Positions 51,074-55,090 of a stretch of DNA of 64,000 nucleotides are shown here, one piece after another. Position 1 is the stretch's first letter; each line of letters opens with the position of its first letter. Below the pieces are notes generated by a model, which was given only the letters and a program-made list of their open reading frames with translations, had not been told where the DNA came from and did no database searches. This stretch comes from Rhyacophila brunnea (taxonomy: Eukaryota > Arthropoda > Insecta > Trichoptera > Rhyacophilidae): contig JAGYXB010000665.1 of the NCBI GenBank assembly GCA_022495005.1, positions 2,046,001-2,110,000 of the forward strand. Reading direction: 5' to 3'. The position numbers were made by a program, and so were the translations under genes.

Positions 51074-51540
51074 CTGTAATGACAGTAACAATGAGTTATT
51101 TAAAAAAAATCACATATATGATATTTTTTGAGCTTCCAAACACTACAAACTCTTTGTTTACAGACCTAACTTTTTTCAATAATATTAATTATATGGTGTA
51201 GTACGCTTTATTATAGCTACTAGTAAACTTACTTATATGTAATTATATTAAAACTAAAAATATATCAACTGCACGTGAATAAGATTATCAATATTCGCAT
51301 AAGTACTAAAATATAAAATGCATACAGGCATATAATATTCTTCTTTGACAGTAAGGGAGACTACCCCGTACATAGGCAATATATTAATTTACTTATCAAA
51401 ATTGAATGATTGGTTTTCAGATTCTCCTTAACGATAAAATAATGACAAGTAACGATGGTAGAGACGGTGACAAATTCGCACTGGAAGGTCAAGGTGGATC
51501 CCAAGAAGAGTCTTCGAATACCAAGTCATGTGCCTGCTGA
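3673..51540 (+). CDS. Rab32: Rab32 GTPase (lightoid orthologue), whole gene with alternative first exons
   Basis: Small Rab GTPase of the Rab32/38 subfamily, which directs cargo to lysosome-related organelles such as pigment granules. The shared core is join(45579..45795, 48957..49138, 50296..50439, 51421..51540), 220 residues. It shows the P-loop GELGTGKT (21-28 of the core), switch I with YRATIGVDF, WDIAGQE (69-75; the isoleucine marks Rab32/38), NKCD (132-135, split by an intron), ETSAK (162-166) and a C-terminal Cys-Ala-Cys for double geranylgeranylation. All four introns within and bordering the core are GT-AG. At least four upstream ATG exons ending in phase 0 (3673-3852, 14564-14719, 17037-17078, 29188-30438) can each join the core at 45579. 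The core identification is firm; use of each start exon is inferred from frame, strand and splice sites, not from transcripts. Confidence 0.93.
3853..4469. other. Intron sequence, nothing recognised
   Basis: Intron downstream of exon 1a. It is AT-rich and has no convincing reading frame or repeat. Confidence 0.4.
4470..4691 (+). repeat. Dispersed repeat R1, copy 1
   Basis: About 220 bases here match 49917-50139 in the same orientation with only scattered differences; both begin GGTCAAAATGGAG and share words such as AACGTTGTAGATAATCTATT. No terminal inverted repeats or coding capacity are visible. It is probably part of a transposable element family I cannot name. Confidence 0.75.
4692..5712. 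other. Intron sequence, nothing recognised
   Basis: AT-rich intron DNA. No gene, RNA or structured repeat was found. Confidence 0.35.
5713..5831. mobile_element. Long near-perfect palindrome (MITE), 55-bp arms
   Basis: The arms 5713-5767 and 5777-5831 are inverted copies with two mismatches in 55 and a 9-base loop. The tips read GCCGGGTCCA. The GC-rich tips stand out from the AT-rich intron. It looks like a foldback MITE. The open frame running through it is a by-product of the palindrome. Confidence 0.8.
5832..6653. other. Intron sequence, nothing recognised
   Basis: No supported gene or repeat boundaries. Confidence 0.3.
6654..7102. mobile_element. Candidate hAT-type non-autonomous element
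   Basis: The left end starts CAGTGATGTCCCAAGG and the complement of the right end starts CAGTGACGTCCCATGG. CAGTG ends of this kind are typical of hAT elements. The flanking octamers TTGGAAAG and ATCTAAAG agree at only five of eight positions, so the target duplication is decayed or the ends are slightly off. There is no transposase frame. Confidence 0.45.
7103..8492. other. Intron sequence, nothing recognised
   Basis: Very AT-rich. The 96-codon open frame near 8034 is lysine/asparagine-rich and uninformative, and I do not regard it as a gene. Confidence 0.35.
8493..8642 (+). mobile_element. SINE fragment, body and 3' part only
   Basis: This segment aligns in sense orientation with the body of the SINE at 1994-2265, from GAGTCAGGGTATAGACC to GGATCGGACATGGTCGG. 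The tRNA-like head is missing, so it is a 5'-truncated copy. Confidence 0.75.
8690..9065 (+). pseudogene. LINE reverse transcriptase fragment (Jockey-like), broken
   Basis: The plus strand encodes a recognisable stretch from the start of a non-LTR reverse transcriptase domain: LKSPVGPDGIAPWV, a stop, then KDCHKLLTNPLLYLFNLSLS and STFPDYW. This matches the K-S-P-x-G-P-D-G-I and LFNLSLxxxxFPxxW pattern that precedes the catalytic part of Jockey-type polymerases. At least one stop and two frame changes interrupt it, and the YADD region is absent. It is a dead fragment inside the first Rab32 intron. Confidence 0.7.
9066..9929. other. Intron sequence, nothing recognised
   Basis: No supported features; possibly older repeat debris between the LINE and hAT relics. 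Confidence 0.3.
9930..10262 (+). pseudogene. hAT transposase relic (ZBED/GTF2IRD2-like)
   Basis: A plus-strand frame ending at the TAA near 10264 reads FIKHLSLSARIILRIVEDI followed by GSNINKQFK. This resembles the conserved L-S-x-x-T-I-x-R-R-I-E-D-I block of the ZBED-type hAT transposases. The sequence upstream contains stops. Near 9937 the words AAACTACGGCCCCCGGGCC resemble the ends of some hAT elements. The resemblance is from memory of the family, so confidence is moderate. Confidence 0.5.
10262..10860 (-). pseudogene. LINE ORF2 C-terminal relic
   Basis: On the minus strand, broken frames give pieces typical of the C terminus of a non-LTR retrotransposon polyprotein: LELSVLRIIFG, then NDTQLGW, NYEMYA, VQSIKVGRP, a G-x-x-x-x-MEEA piece, SNWI and GRCWRS. 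These fit the order R-V-L-R-x-I-x-G, x-x-I-K-x-x-R-L-R-W-x-G-H-V, then the terminal W-R-x-x-V-x-x-A-x-x-H-x-G-L of the family. Frameshifts and stops are frequent. It lies in the opposite orientation to the fragment at 8690, so it is a separate insertion. Confidence 0.6.
10861..11319. other. Intron sequence, nothing recognised
   Basis: No supported features. Confidence 0.3.
11320..11755 (+). repeat. Dispersed repeat R2, copy 1
   Basis: The segment matches 42870-43345 in the same orientation. Shared words include TTAGCTCGTATTC, CCGACTAGCTAGACATTTGA, AATTCTGTTTTGTATG and TTATTAATATATACGTGCGT. Small insertions and deletions separate the copies. No terminal repeats or coding frame are visible. 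Confidence 0.75.
11756..12756. other. Intron sequence, nothing recognised
   Basis: AT-rich intron DNA without supported features. Confidence 0.3.
12757..13449. mobile_element. Non-autonomous hAT element with exact 8-bp target duplication
   Basis: The octamer AACTTTGG occurs immediately on both sides (12749-12756 and 13450-13457). The left end starts CAGTGGCGGGTTT and the complement of the right end starts CAGTGGCTCGTTT. CAGTGG ends with an 8-bp duplication define the hAT superfamily. There is no transposase coding. A SINE sits inside (13011-13236), so the hAT insertion is the older event. Confidence 0.85.
13011..13236 (-). mobile_element. tRNA-derived SINE nested in a hAT element
   Basis: Same family and orientation as the copy at 1994-2265, from the CGACCATGTCCGATCC end to the tRNA-like head with TTTGAACCTGGGACC (complement of the B box). 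It interrupts the hAT derivative at 12757-13449. Confidence 0.8.
13450..14563. other. DNA upstream of Rab32 start exon 1b
   Basis: No gene or repeat recognised. A TTCAGTTAAA initiator-like word lies near 14490, about 75 bases before the ATG at 14564, and could mark an alternative promoter. Confidence 0.35.
14564..14719 (+). CDS. Rab32: Rab32 alternative first exon 1b (52 codons)
   Basis: ATG at 14564 opens 52 codons ending in phase 0 at TTG|GTAAGAG. The peptide begins MLDEVKLKNPRCRSERTRRR, a basic stretch, followed by a Ser/Pro-rich region and an acidic end. It has no signal peptide or known domain. Composition is more balanced than the flanking AT-rich DNA. Spliced to 45579 it predicts a protein of 272 residues. 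Assignment to Rab32 rests on strand, phase and the lack of another acceptor exon. Confidence 0.6.
14720..15568. other. Intron sequence, nothing recognised
   Basis: No supported features. Confidence 0.3.
15569..16112. mobile_element. hAT element derivative with exact 8-bp target duplication
   Basis: CATATACC lies on both sides (15561-15568 and 16113-16120). The left end starts TAGAGTGGGTTTCGGGAA and the complement of the right end starts TAGAGTTGGCTATTTCCCG. The ends are packed with TCTCGAGA and TTTCGGGA palindromic words, likely transposase-binding repeats. A short fragment of transposase coding remains at 15826-15933. The element is 544 bp and cannot be autonomous. Confidence 0.85.
15826..15933 (+). 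pseudogene. C-terminal remnant of a hAT transposase
   Basis: A 35-codon frame ending at a stop contains VSQKRTRLSDAAIDSLCFF and then KFYFNK. This is the recognisable C-terminal end of the hAT dimerisation domain (K-R-T-R-L-S-D-x-x-x-x-x-L-C-F-L). Everything upstream, including the catalytic domain, is missing. Its place inside the hAT ends shows that the element is an internal-deletion derivative. Confidence 0.75.
16113..17036. other. DNA upstream of Rab32 start exon 1c
   Basis: No gene recognised. The word ATTCAGTGTG near 16995-17004 fits the arthropod initiator and lies about 40 bases before the ATG at 17037. Confidence 0.35.
17037..17078 (+). CDS. Rab32: Rab32 alternative first exon 1c (14 codons)
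   Basis: The ATG opens 14 codons, MDLFNRKPANGIKE, ending in phase 0 at a strong donor GAG|GTGAGT. Spliced to 45579 this gives 234 residues, close to the length of a conventional short Rab32. An initiator-like TTCAGTGTG lies just upstream. The exon is very short, so a chance match is possible, but the donor, phase and upstream initiator agree. Confidence 0.55.
17079..21478. other. Intron sequence, mostly unrecognised
   Basis: AT-rich. Somewhat GC-richer patches at about 18640-18820, 19150-19330 and 20820-20900 look like decayed repeats, but I could not assign them. No supported gene. Confidence 0.3.
21479..21632. mobile_element. Mariner-like MITE with TA target duplication
   Basis: The left end CTGTCCAACAAG and the complement of the right end are identical for 12 bases, with partial similarity beyond. 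TA flanks each side (21477-21478 and 21633-21634). At about 154 bp with no coding frame, it fits a Tc1/mariner-type MITE. Confidence 0.6.
21633..22138. other. Intron sequence, nothing recognised
   Basis: No supported features. Confidence 0.3.
22139..22401. mobile_element. MITE with about 30-bp terminal inverted repeats
   Basis: The left end reads ATATCGTCACTGTTCTGGCA and the complement of the right end reads ATATCGTCTCTGTTCTGGCA; the repeat continues for about ten more bases with one mismatch. It is 263 bp with no transposase. The first eight bases equal the tip of the 2500-bp element at 33393-35892. Confidence 0.75.
22402..26189. other. Intron sequence with one shared repeat fragment
   Basis: Largely unrecognised AT-rich DNA. 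Bases 25424-25470 (TTCAACGAACAATTCACA followed by TTTGAGAA) match repeat R3 found at 43450-43490 and, inverted, at 57834-57885. An open frame at 24683-24844 ends at a good donor but looks non-coding; see the rejected list. Confidence 0.35.
26190..26250 (-). mobile_element. SINE fragment (3' end only)
   Basis: TTGACCATGTCCGATC and the following bases match the terminal part of the SINE family seen at 1994 and 13011, in the same orientation. The rest of the element is missing. Confidence 0.6.
26251..28899. other. Intron sequence upstream of the GC-rich island
   Basis: Mostly AT-rich and unrecognised. A GC-richer block at about 28535-28760 contains open frames on both strands but nothing I recognise; it may be repeat debris or distal promoter sequence for the exon at 29188. 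Confidence 0.3.
28900..29187 (+). promoter_or_regulatory. GC-rich, CpG-dense promoter/5' UTR region for the long Rab32 isoform
   Basis: From about 28930 to 29120 the DNA switches abruptly from AT-rich to CpG-dense and runs straight into the 417-codon start exon. This fits a promoter and leader. It also contains a possible small start exon at 28924-29055. No TATA box or initiator stands out. Confidence 0.4.
28924..29055 (+). CDS. Possible further Rab32 first exon (44 codons)
   Basis: ATG at 28924 opens 44 codons ending in phase 0 at CAG|GTAACG, so it too could splice in frame to 45579. The peptide is rich in Arg, Pro and Ser and has no known domain. GC richness could reflect a 5' UTR rather than coding, and the frame may be chance. 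Confidence 0.25.
29188..30438 (+). CDS. Rab32: Rab32 long first exon 1d (417 codons)
   Basis: A single open exon of 417 codons begins at ATG 29188 and ends in phase 0 at TCG|GTAAGA. It encodes a highly charged, low-complexity and probably disordered N-terminal extension. Lys-rich blocks (around residues 95-135) alternate with Glu-rich blocks, and there are many Ser/Pro sites and a basic Arg/Ser region at about 135-160. No membrane segment is visible. Joined to 45579 it predicts a 637-residue Rab32. Long and short N-terminal forms are, as I recall, also known for Drosophila lightoid. The exon is far GC-richer than its surroundings. Confidence 0.8.
30439..33392. other. Intron sequence, nothing recognised
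   Basis: AT-rich intron DNA after exon 1d. I see no gene, RNA or bounded repeat. Confidence 0.35.
34290..34830 (-). pseudogene. Degenerate transposase of the 2500-bp element
   Basis: Reading the minus strand from about 34830 down to 34290, pieces of one protein follow in order: LIIYSDGCTYQN, a stop, ENSLLNIAMMND, LEKGHTQMPVDSMHSTIERY, a stop, then KKPEPYYSEYLYHNDF, IKSVRPGKKVGNPVVTDIRA and YKLRFSDVWSVLP. I recall the D-G-C-x-x-Q-N and G-H-T-Q-M-x-x-D-S-x-H-S-x-I-E pattern from a multicopy transposon-encoded family in aphids and other animals. Stops and a truncated N-terminal half show that it is dead. Confidence 0.65.
34972..35337 (-). pseudogene. N-terminal ORF of the same transposon
   Basis: A 121-codon open frame inside the 2500-bp element, on the same strand as the transposase relic and upstream of it. 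It is Ser/Asn/Ile-rich and has no domain I recognise. It is probably the N-terminal part of the element's protein, separated from the catalytic part by breaks. Confidence 0.4.
36625..37180 (+). pseudogene. Mariner-family transposase relic
   Basis: The N-terminal part starts MERYTVVQRIQ at 36625 and continues through a stop to ELTIRNLIRKFESNG, the helix-turn-helix region. After a gap, 36895-37155 encodes CGLWSGGVIKPCFYENKNGN, then the segment corresponding to the second catalytic motif, FDLDDMWF, stop, QYGATCHTALDIINLL. The usual aspartate before G-A-T-C-H-T is replaced by tyrosine. Stops, the missing middle and the lost catalytic residue mark an old dead copy. Confidence 0.75.
37246..40306. 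mobile_element. Pogo/Tigger-type transposon, 3.06 kb, TA target duplication
   Basis: The left end GGGTGAAGCACCCAATTATT and the complement of the right end GGGTGACGCACCCAATTGTT match at 23 of the first 25 bases, and TA flanks both sides (37244-37245 and 40307-40308). The word CCAATTATTGGCAC or close variants recurs inside both ends (37447, 37468, 37490, about 39705, 39720 and 39857). The interior encodes a CENP-B/jerky-like transposase on the minus strand with internal damage. Confidence 0.88.
37730..39652 (-). pseudogene. Pogo/jerky-like transposase, internally deleted and frameshifted
   Basis: Three consecutive minus-strand frames. 39652 to about 39190 begins MDPVNVKKRKEK and holds a pipsqueak-type helix-turn-helix (about residues 24-64, with SKKLAAKTFHVPRGTIQFRL) and the start of a CENP-B DNA-binding domain ending near HPGLSIRAPEAV. 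A shifted frame, 39220-38698, resumes at PVLLFVDGHKTHLSLEVSEL and ALYPNATRLLQPADVSAF, the second half of the DDE_1 domain. A further shifted frame, 38701-37730, gives a 323-residue Lys/Glu-rich tail. Normal members have well over 100 residues, including the first catalytic aspartate, between the first two blocks; here they are nearly adjacent, so the catalytic core is deleted. An AG acceptor-like tract precedes the ATG. Confidence 0.8.
40307..41845. other. Intron sequence with a short telomere-like tract
   Basis: Mostly unrecognised AT-rich DNA. Bases 41694-41732 contain GTTAGGTTAGG-like units described separately. Confidence 0.3.
41694..41732 (+). repeat. Short (TTAGG)-like interstitial tract
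   Basis: Three or four adjoining TTAGG/TTTGG units followed by an inverted TTAACCTAAC. TTAGG is the canonical arthropod telomere repeat. The tract is very short and may be coincidental or part of a repeat. Confidence 0.4.
41846..41964. mobile_element. MITE with 22-bp terminal inverted repeats
   Basis: The left end GCGTGAATATGTTGATAAGT plus two bases is perfectly inverted at 41943-41964. The 119-bp unit has no coding capacity. Target duplication is not clear. Confidence 0.7.
41965..42869. other. Intron sequence, nothing recognised
   Basis: No supported features apart from a short word shared with 57735 (TTCACAAATTGCGTTAAT at about 42845). Confidence 0.3.
42870..43345 (+). repeat. Dispersed repeat R2, copy 2
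   Basis: Matches 11320-11755 in the same orientation over most of its length; see that entry. The copy has small insertions relative to the first. No coding frame. Confidence 0.75.
43432..43575. repeat. Repeat R3, palindromic copy (candidate MITE)
   Basis: TTGAGAATGTAACATT at about 43473-43488 is inverted as AATGTTACATTCTCAA at about 43531-43546, and the outer parts (A/T-rich with ATTCAATGAA and TTCATTTAAT) also pair. Related sequence occurs at 25424-25470 and, inverted, at 57834-57885. Confidence 0.55.
43576..45578. other. Intron sequence before the shared Rab32 core
   Basis: AT-rich, nothing recognised. It ends in the acceptor TTAATTGTCCACAG for the exon at 45579. Confidence 0.35.
45579..45795 (+). 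CDS. Rab32: Rab32 shared exon 2 (P-loop, switch I, start of switch II)
   Basis: The acceptor CCACAG precedes 45579 and the donor GTGAGT follows 45795. The 72 codons plus one base run from SHPAPLGGDRRERLYKILVI through GELGTGKTS and YRATIGVDF to WDIAG, whose glycine codon is split. The start in phase 0 accepts every upstream start exon listed. Confidence 0.95.
45796..47204. other. Rab32 intron, nothing recognised
   Basis: No supported gene. Short TA-rich simple sequence lies at about 46919-46950. Confidence 0.35.
47205..47330 (-). pseudogene. LINE 3' terminal coding relic
   Basis: On the minus strand the frame reads LRETEDREGWKVLVAQ and then GGHDP before a stop, like the C-terminal A-x-D-R-x-x-W-R-x-L-V-x-x-x-x-x-G-x-H-D end of many non-LTR polyproteins. 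Only a fragment remains. Confidence 0.45.
47835..48177. mobile_element. MITE with about 45-bp terminal inverted repeats and TAT duplication
   Basis: The left end GCGTCAATGACATTGAGCTA is perfectly inverted at the right end, and similarity continues to about 45 bases with a few mismatches. TAT flanks both sides (47832-47834 and 48178-48180). The 343-bp unit lies in the Rab32 intron between exons 2 and 3. A 3-bp duplication would suit a PIF/Harbinger-like element, but the assignment is uncertain. Confidence 0.75.
48178..48956. other. Rab32 intron, nothing recognised
   Basis: No supported features. It ends in TTTTCGTTTTAG, the acceptor of exon 3. Confidence 0.3.
48957..49138 (+). CDS. Rab32: Rab32 shared exon 3 (switch II to NK of the guanine motif)
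   Basis: Acceptor TTTTAG, donor AAG|GTATAA. It completes the split glycine, then reads QERFGNMTRVYYKEAVGAFI, VFDVTR and ends CVLLANK in phase 0. QERFGNMTRVYYKEA is diagnostic for Rab32/38. Confidence 0.95.
49184..49331 (+). mobile_element. tRNA-derived SINE, partial, in Rab32 intron
   Basis: The segment begins GGCTAACGCATTG, has a B-box-like GGTTCGAATAC, and continues through CACATATTGTTTTTCAATAT and TTGAGCAAGTGGCTAATATC, matching the SINE at 1994-2265 in the opposite orientation. The poly-A end is missing. Confidence 0.75.
49332..49916. other. Rab32 intron, nothing firmly recognised
   Basis: A plus-strand frame at about 49370-49460 (AFDIWNTLPNIPTSHMLGF) weakly resembles a LINE C-terminal block, but the match is too short to call. 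Confidence 0.3.
49917..50139 (+). repeat. Dispersed repeat R1, copy 2
   Basis: Matches 4470-4691 in the same orientation; see that entry. It ends about 155 bases before Rab32 exon 4. Confidence 0.75.
50296..50439 (+). CDS. Rab32: Rab32 shared exon 4 (CD of NKCD, ETSAK)
   Basis: Acceptor TTCTCAG, donor AAG|GTATAT, 48 codons, phase 0 at both ends. It begins CDHQKEGIVNTPSKMDEYC, completing the NKCD guanine-binding motif, and contains GWYETSAKENINIEEA, the Rab ExSAK motif. Confidence 0.95.
50690..50908. mobile_element. Large palindromic MITE in Rab32 intron
   Basis: The two halves are inverted copies over about 100 bases each. The left tip reads TGGGTCTATTCTATAAATAC and the complement of the right tip reads TGGGTCTATTCTATACTTAT, with small gaps; the centre near 50795-50810 is short. 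No coding capacity. The transcript through it would form a long hairpin. Confidence 0.8.
51036..51066. repeat. (TA)n microsatellite
   Basis: An uninterrupted run of about 15 TA units in the last Rab32 intron. Confidence 0.85.
51421..51540 (+). CDS. Rab32: Rab32 last exon with CAC prenylation signal
   Basis: Acceptor GGTTTTCAG, then 39 codons and TGA. It starts ILLNDKIMTSNDGRDGDKF, continues through a hydrophilic tail and ends KSCAC, the Cys-x-Cys motif that receives two geranylgeranyl groups. Confidence 0.95.
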   Translation: MLLNDKIMTSNDGRDGDKFALEGQGGSQEESSNTKSCAC

Positions 51541-51775
51541 TGATGTCGTTCTGTCCACCAATGCCAACGGTCTGCCGGCAGTGCCTTCATTATAAAGACA
51601 ATCTCAAATCGATTCAATCAAAGGTCATTCATTGCATATCGCTAAATTTTGACACCAGTCTTTGCCAAATGTTTTTATTTAGTATATTATTATTATGTAC
51701 ATATTAATAAATTTATCATTCATATATATCTTAGAAATATATATATATATCTTATCATAAAATAATGAATAAATC
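51541..51775 (+). terminator. Rab32: Rab32 3' UTR with candidate poly(A) signals
   Basis: AATAAA occurs at 51706-51711 and 51768-51773, 170-230 bases after the stop codon. Further AATAAA-like words lie downstream, so longer 3' ends are possible. Confidence 0.5.
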
Positions 51776-54606
51776 GTAATACATACATAGATACTAACTA
51801 TAACGGTATATTATTAATATTATCATTGTTACTTATTAGTTAGACACACCTAGAAGTTATAACCACTAATTTATTCCTTTATCAAACTTCACTATTTCAG
51901 TTCGACACCGTAACTAGTGAAAAAAAATCAGTGTATGTATATGTTTATATATTATGTTTTTATTTATTCCACCTTACGTCTCACATATAACTATTTAATT
52001 ATTTTCATTGGTTCATAATAATATAAACTTATCATTCAGTTATGTTATAACAATCAACAAAACACATTAACATATTTTGTAATACAAATTTATTGTAGCT
52101 AGGGGTAATATGTCAATAATTTTATAAATGCACCTAATATTATTATAATGAGTAGGTACCTAGTAGGTAATCGGTAGAATTGTGTCTAACGAATATTTGA
52201 CTAAGATCGTGTGGGGCACTTTGTGCCACCTCGTGGGTCGTTGTTAAAATATAATGTAAACAATTTTGATAAAATAATCGTAATTCCTTTGAAACAGTTT
52301 ATATTCTTTCGGTTTTGTAAATTCCCTACAATGGCAATTATTATGAACGTGAAACTTTATCCAATTAGCCAGATAGGATTAACTAGATTAGGTATTATAA
52401 ATTCTTAGCGTATTTTAGGTTGATTGAAAATTGAGCAATATTATAAGTCTTCTGTCTACGTATGATAATCTCATTACAGCACTGATCCGTTACACTGTTG
52501 CGTACATGAAATATTAATTAAACAAATGCATGACAATAACGCTTAGTATCAGATTTTAAATCAAAATAATAAAGAAAATCGTATTACACCATATTACAAG
52601 ATACTATTTTTAATCAACATAGTATCTGGGTATTCAACTGTCCAGATGGTATCAAACGATTCCAATAACGGTAGGTAATCAGTAGTTGCAATAATATTTT
52701 ATTACTATGTAGAAAAGATTCGTAATTAATATTTTTATAATAATCAGTTTTGATAGCCACGTCCATAATTTTTATTCTGTTCTAGTTTTGTTACTACATA
52801 AAGAAATTGTCTGTAAAGTAAATAAAACCATATTAAATCCATAATATTTGTTTTATGCGATTATAACGATATATGTATTTTGCGAAAATATTATTATAGA
52901 TACTTCATTAGCATTTCCTACGACTAGTAATTTGAAGTTGCATAATAGATATTATATTGAAGTTATATTTCATTTTATTTAATATAAAACGATAATGATA
53001 ATAGTCTAGTCCTAGTATATCATACGCTCATTAAAGCCACGCCGAAAACATTTTCTCTGTAAAACACTTATATTTGTACATACATGAGGTTATTTGTTGT
53101 AAGCTAATATTTAAAAAATCTCAGTTAAGGTTTGTTTAAACGAAAGAGATTTTTTCAACACAGTTTTACTGCTTTTTTTTATTTAACGTGATGTAAAAAT
53201 GCTGAAATAATTTTATGAATATATCTATCATTCTTTTAATATTAATGAATAAATAATATTTAATCAAAGTATATTTTAAGATTTAATTAGTGTTATATTT
53301 AAATGTTATTTTTGCTCATAATATTAAAGACTTCTATACATTACTTATATTGAAAAAAAAAACATCGATAATATATAATATGATTAATAACTAATTAGTC
53401 AGTAATAATTCCATGACTAATGGTAAAAATAGTGTAGCAGAGTTTTGATATATTTTTTAATATTAACCTATTACACATATAACTATTATGATCAATGAGA
53501 TATTAATTAAACTCTCACTTTAAAATCAATTTTAATGATTATAAAAAAGTGTCCTCTTAACTTACTGATTATAGAACCAAGATTTCCGAGATAGCTAAGA
53601 CAGTTAAATAGTTACTTGGTTATTATTTTAATATTGAATGTGACGTGTGTAAATGTAACATATTTCTGTAATCAATAAGTATATTGGAAAATTGCTGTTA
53701 TACAATAACGTTATGAATTGATAAATAATTATATACTTAAAGCCTGTGTATATGTGCCATTTGTGCGGGCTGGATATTAAAAAAATATGTGTTATGGTAT
53801 ATATGATTTTAAAAAGTTATTTATTAAAATACAATTAGTTCAGATTTGTCTCAATAAATTAAATGATATTTTTCAGGTTCTCTAAATTGTGTACCTACTT
53901 TTTATATACCCATATCAAGGTATATATATTTTTGTAAATCAGATTCGTTCTAATTTATAGTACAAAGCATGAAAAAAGTTGGTACGTTTGCGTGAAGTCT
54001 CACGAAATTTTGATTGAATTTTGTACCGATTGATGTGGTAATAAAATAATTAATAAAAATAAAAAAACTTTCTACATATTTGGCTTGAGTATTTATTATC
54101 CCAAATAAAAATTTGTTATTAGTACGGTTATTTTTTATTTTAATATTAATTAGAATAATTGTCTGCCTTTTGGATTCTTTATTGTAGTCACTGTACATTT
54201 TGTAGTAGAGAAGCATAATTTGACCAATGATTTGTTTGACAAACTTTGATAAAAATGGACACATACCTACCATAGACAGCAAAAACTCATGCACTTTGTT
54301 TAAAAAATAATTTTTGCGTGTGTGAATTCATATGGAGTAATCATTGAAATAAAAGAAATAAACATATGTTTCTGGCTATATCATCTTATTTATTATGAAT
54401 CAAAAAGTTTTATTAAAAAATATAAAATCATATTACAAACTCTCTTACTTGAAACAGTATGTATCTGGTGATAGGTTGAAAGTCCAAAACATCTGTCAAT
54501 ACATACAGCTTAAATCTTATTTAACAAATAAAGCTTTCTTTCAATCGTAGTGGAGTGCTATTACGTAAACTTTGCACTAATGTTGAATGAAATGTATAGC
54601 TTAACT
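51776..54606. other. Convergent gap between Rab32 and scarlet
   Basis: AT-rich DNA with many possible polyadenylation words on both strands. A 114-codon minus-strand open frame at 53950-54294 has no recognisable content. No gene is supported. Confidence 0.4.
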
Positions 54607-54612
54607 TTTATT
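54607..54612 (-). terminator. st: Candidate poly(A) signal of scarlet
   Basis: TTTATT on the plus strand is AATAAA on the minus strand, 90 bases after the scarlet stop codon. Confidence 0.45.
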
Positions 54613-54701
54613 ATATTTTAGATATTAAAATCCAAATTGGTATTAGCACAACTGCTTCAAATAATAAATAATAATTAATATTTTGACTTGTCGAGATTTG
54701 G

Positions 54702-55090
54702 TCAGTAAACTGGCTGCTTTTTACTTCGTCTGATGAGAGCCAAAAACCCAAGAAGATGAAACCCAATAAACATAGCCAGCATACACCACAAGTCGCGTTG
54801 GTAGCTGTTGCGCTCGTAACCGAACGACTCCAATGCTTCGTCGCCATTTGCAATGCAAGGAAGACCAGCTCTCGTGTCGCATTCGATGGTATTGATCATC
54901 CCCCATTGCAGTGTCGAGATGGCTTCAGTGGAGTAGTAGAAGATGGAGATATACTTCATCCAGGATATACCCATAGGAAGACTTGAAAGACTGACGAAAC
55001 TTCCGGAGAAAATGTAGCCTATTAACTCAATTGGGACCGATACTAACGATCCCGTGCTTATAGATTCAAACGTTGCGGAAAGCCAGGAAC
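54702..55090 (-). CDS. st: scarlet last exon (C-terminal membrane segments)
   Basis: Acceptor TTGTTGTAG; the exon completes a split glycine and reads SWLSATFESIS, IELIGYIFSGSFVSLSSLPM, YYSTEAISTLQW, then the LPCIANGDEALESFGY loop, a last membrane segment MLAMFIGFHLLGFLAL and RRSKKQPVY before the stop. Confidence 0.92.

Noticed and set aside
53950..54294. 114-codon minus-strand open frame downstream of scarlet
   Set aside because: AT-rich and Ile/Asn/Lys-heavy, with no motif and no splice or promoter support. It lies in the convergent gap.
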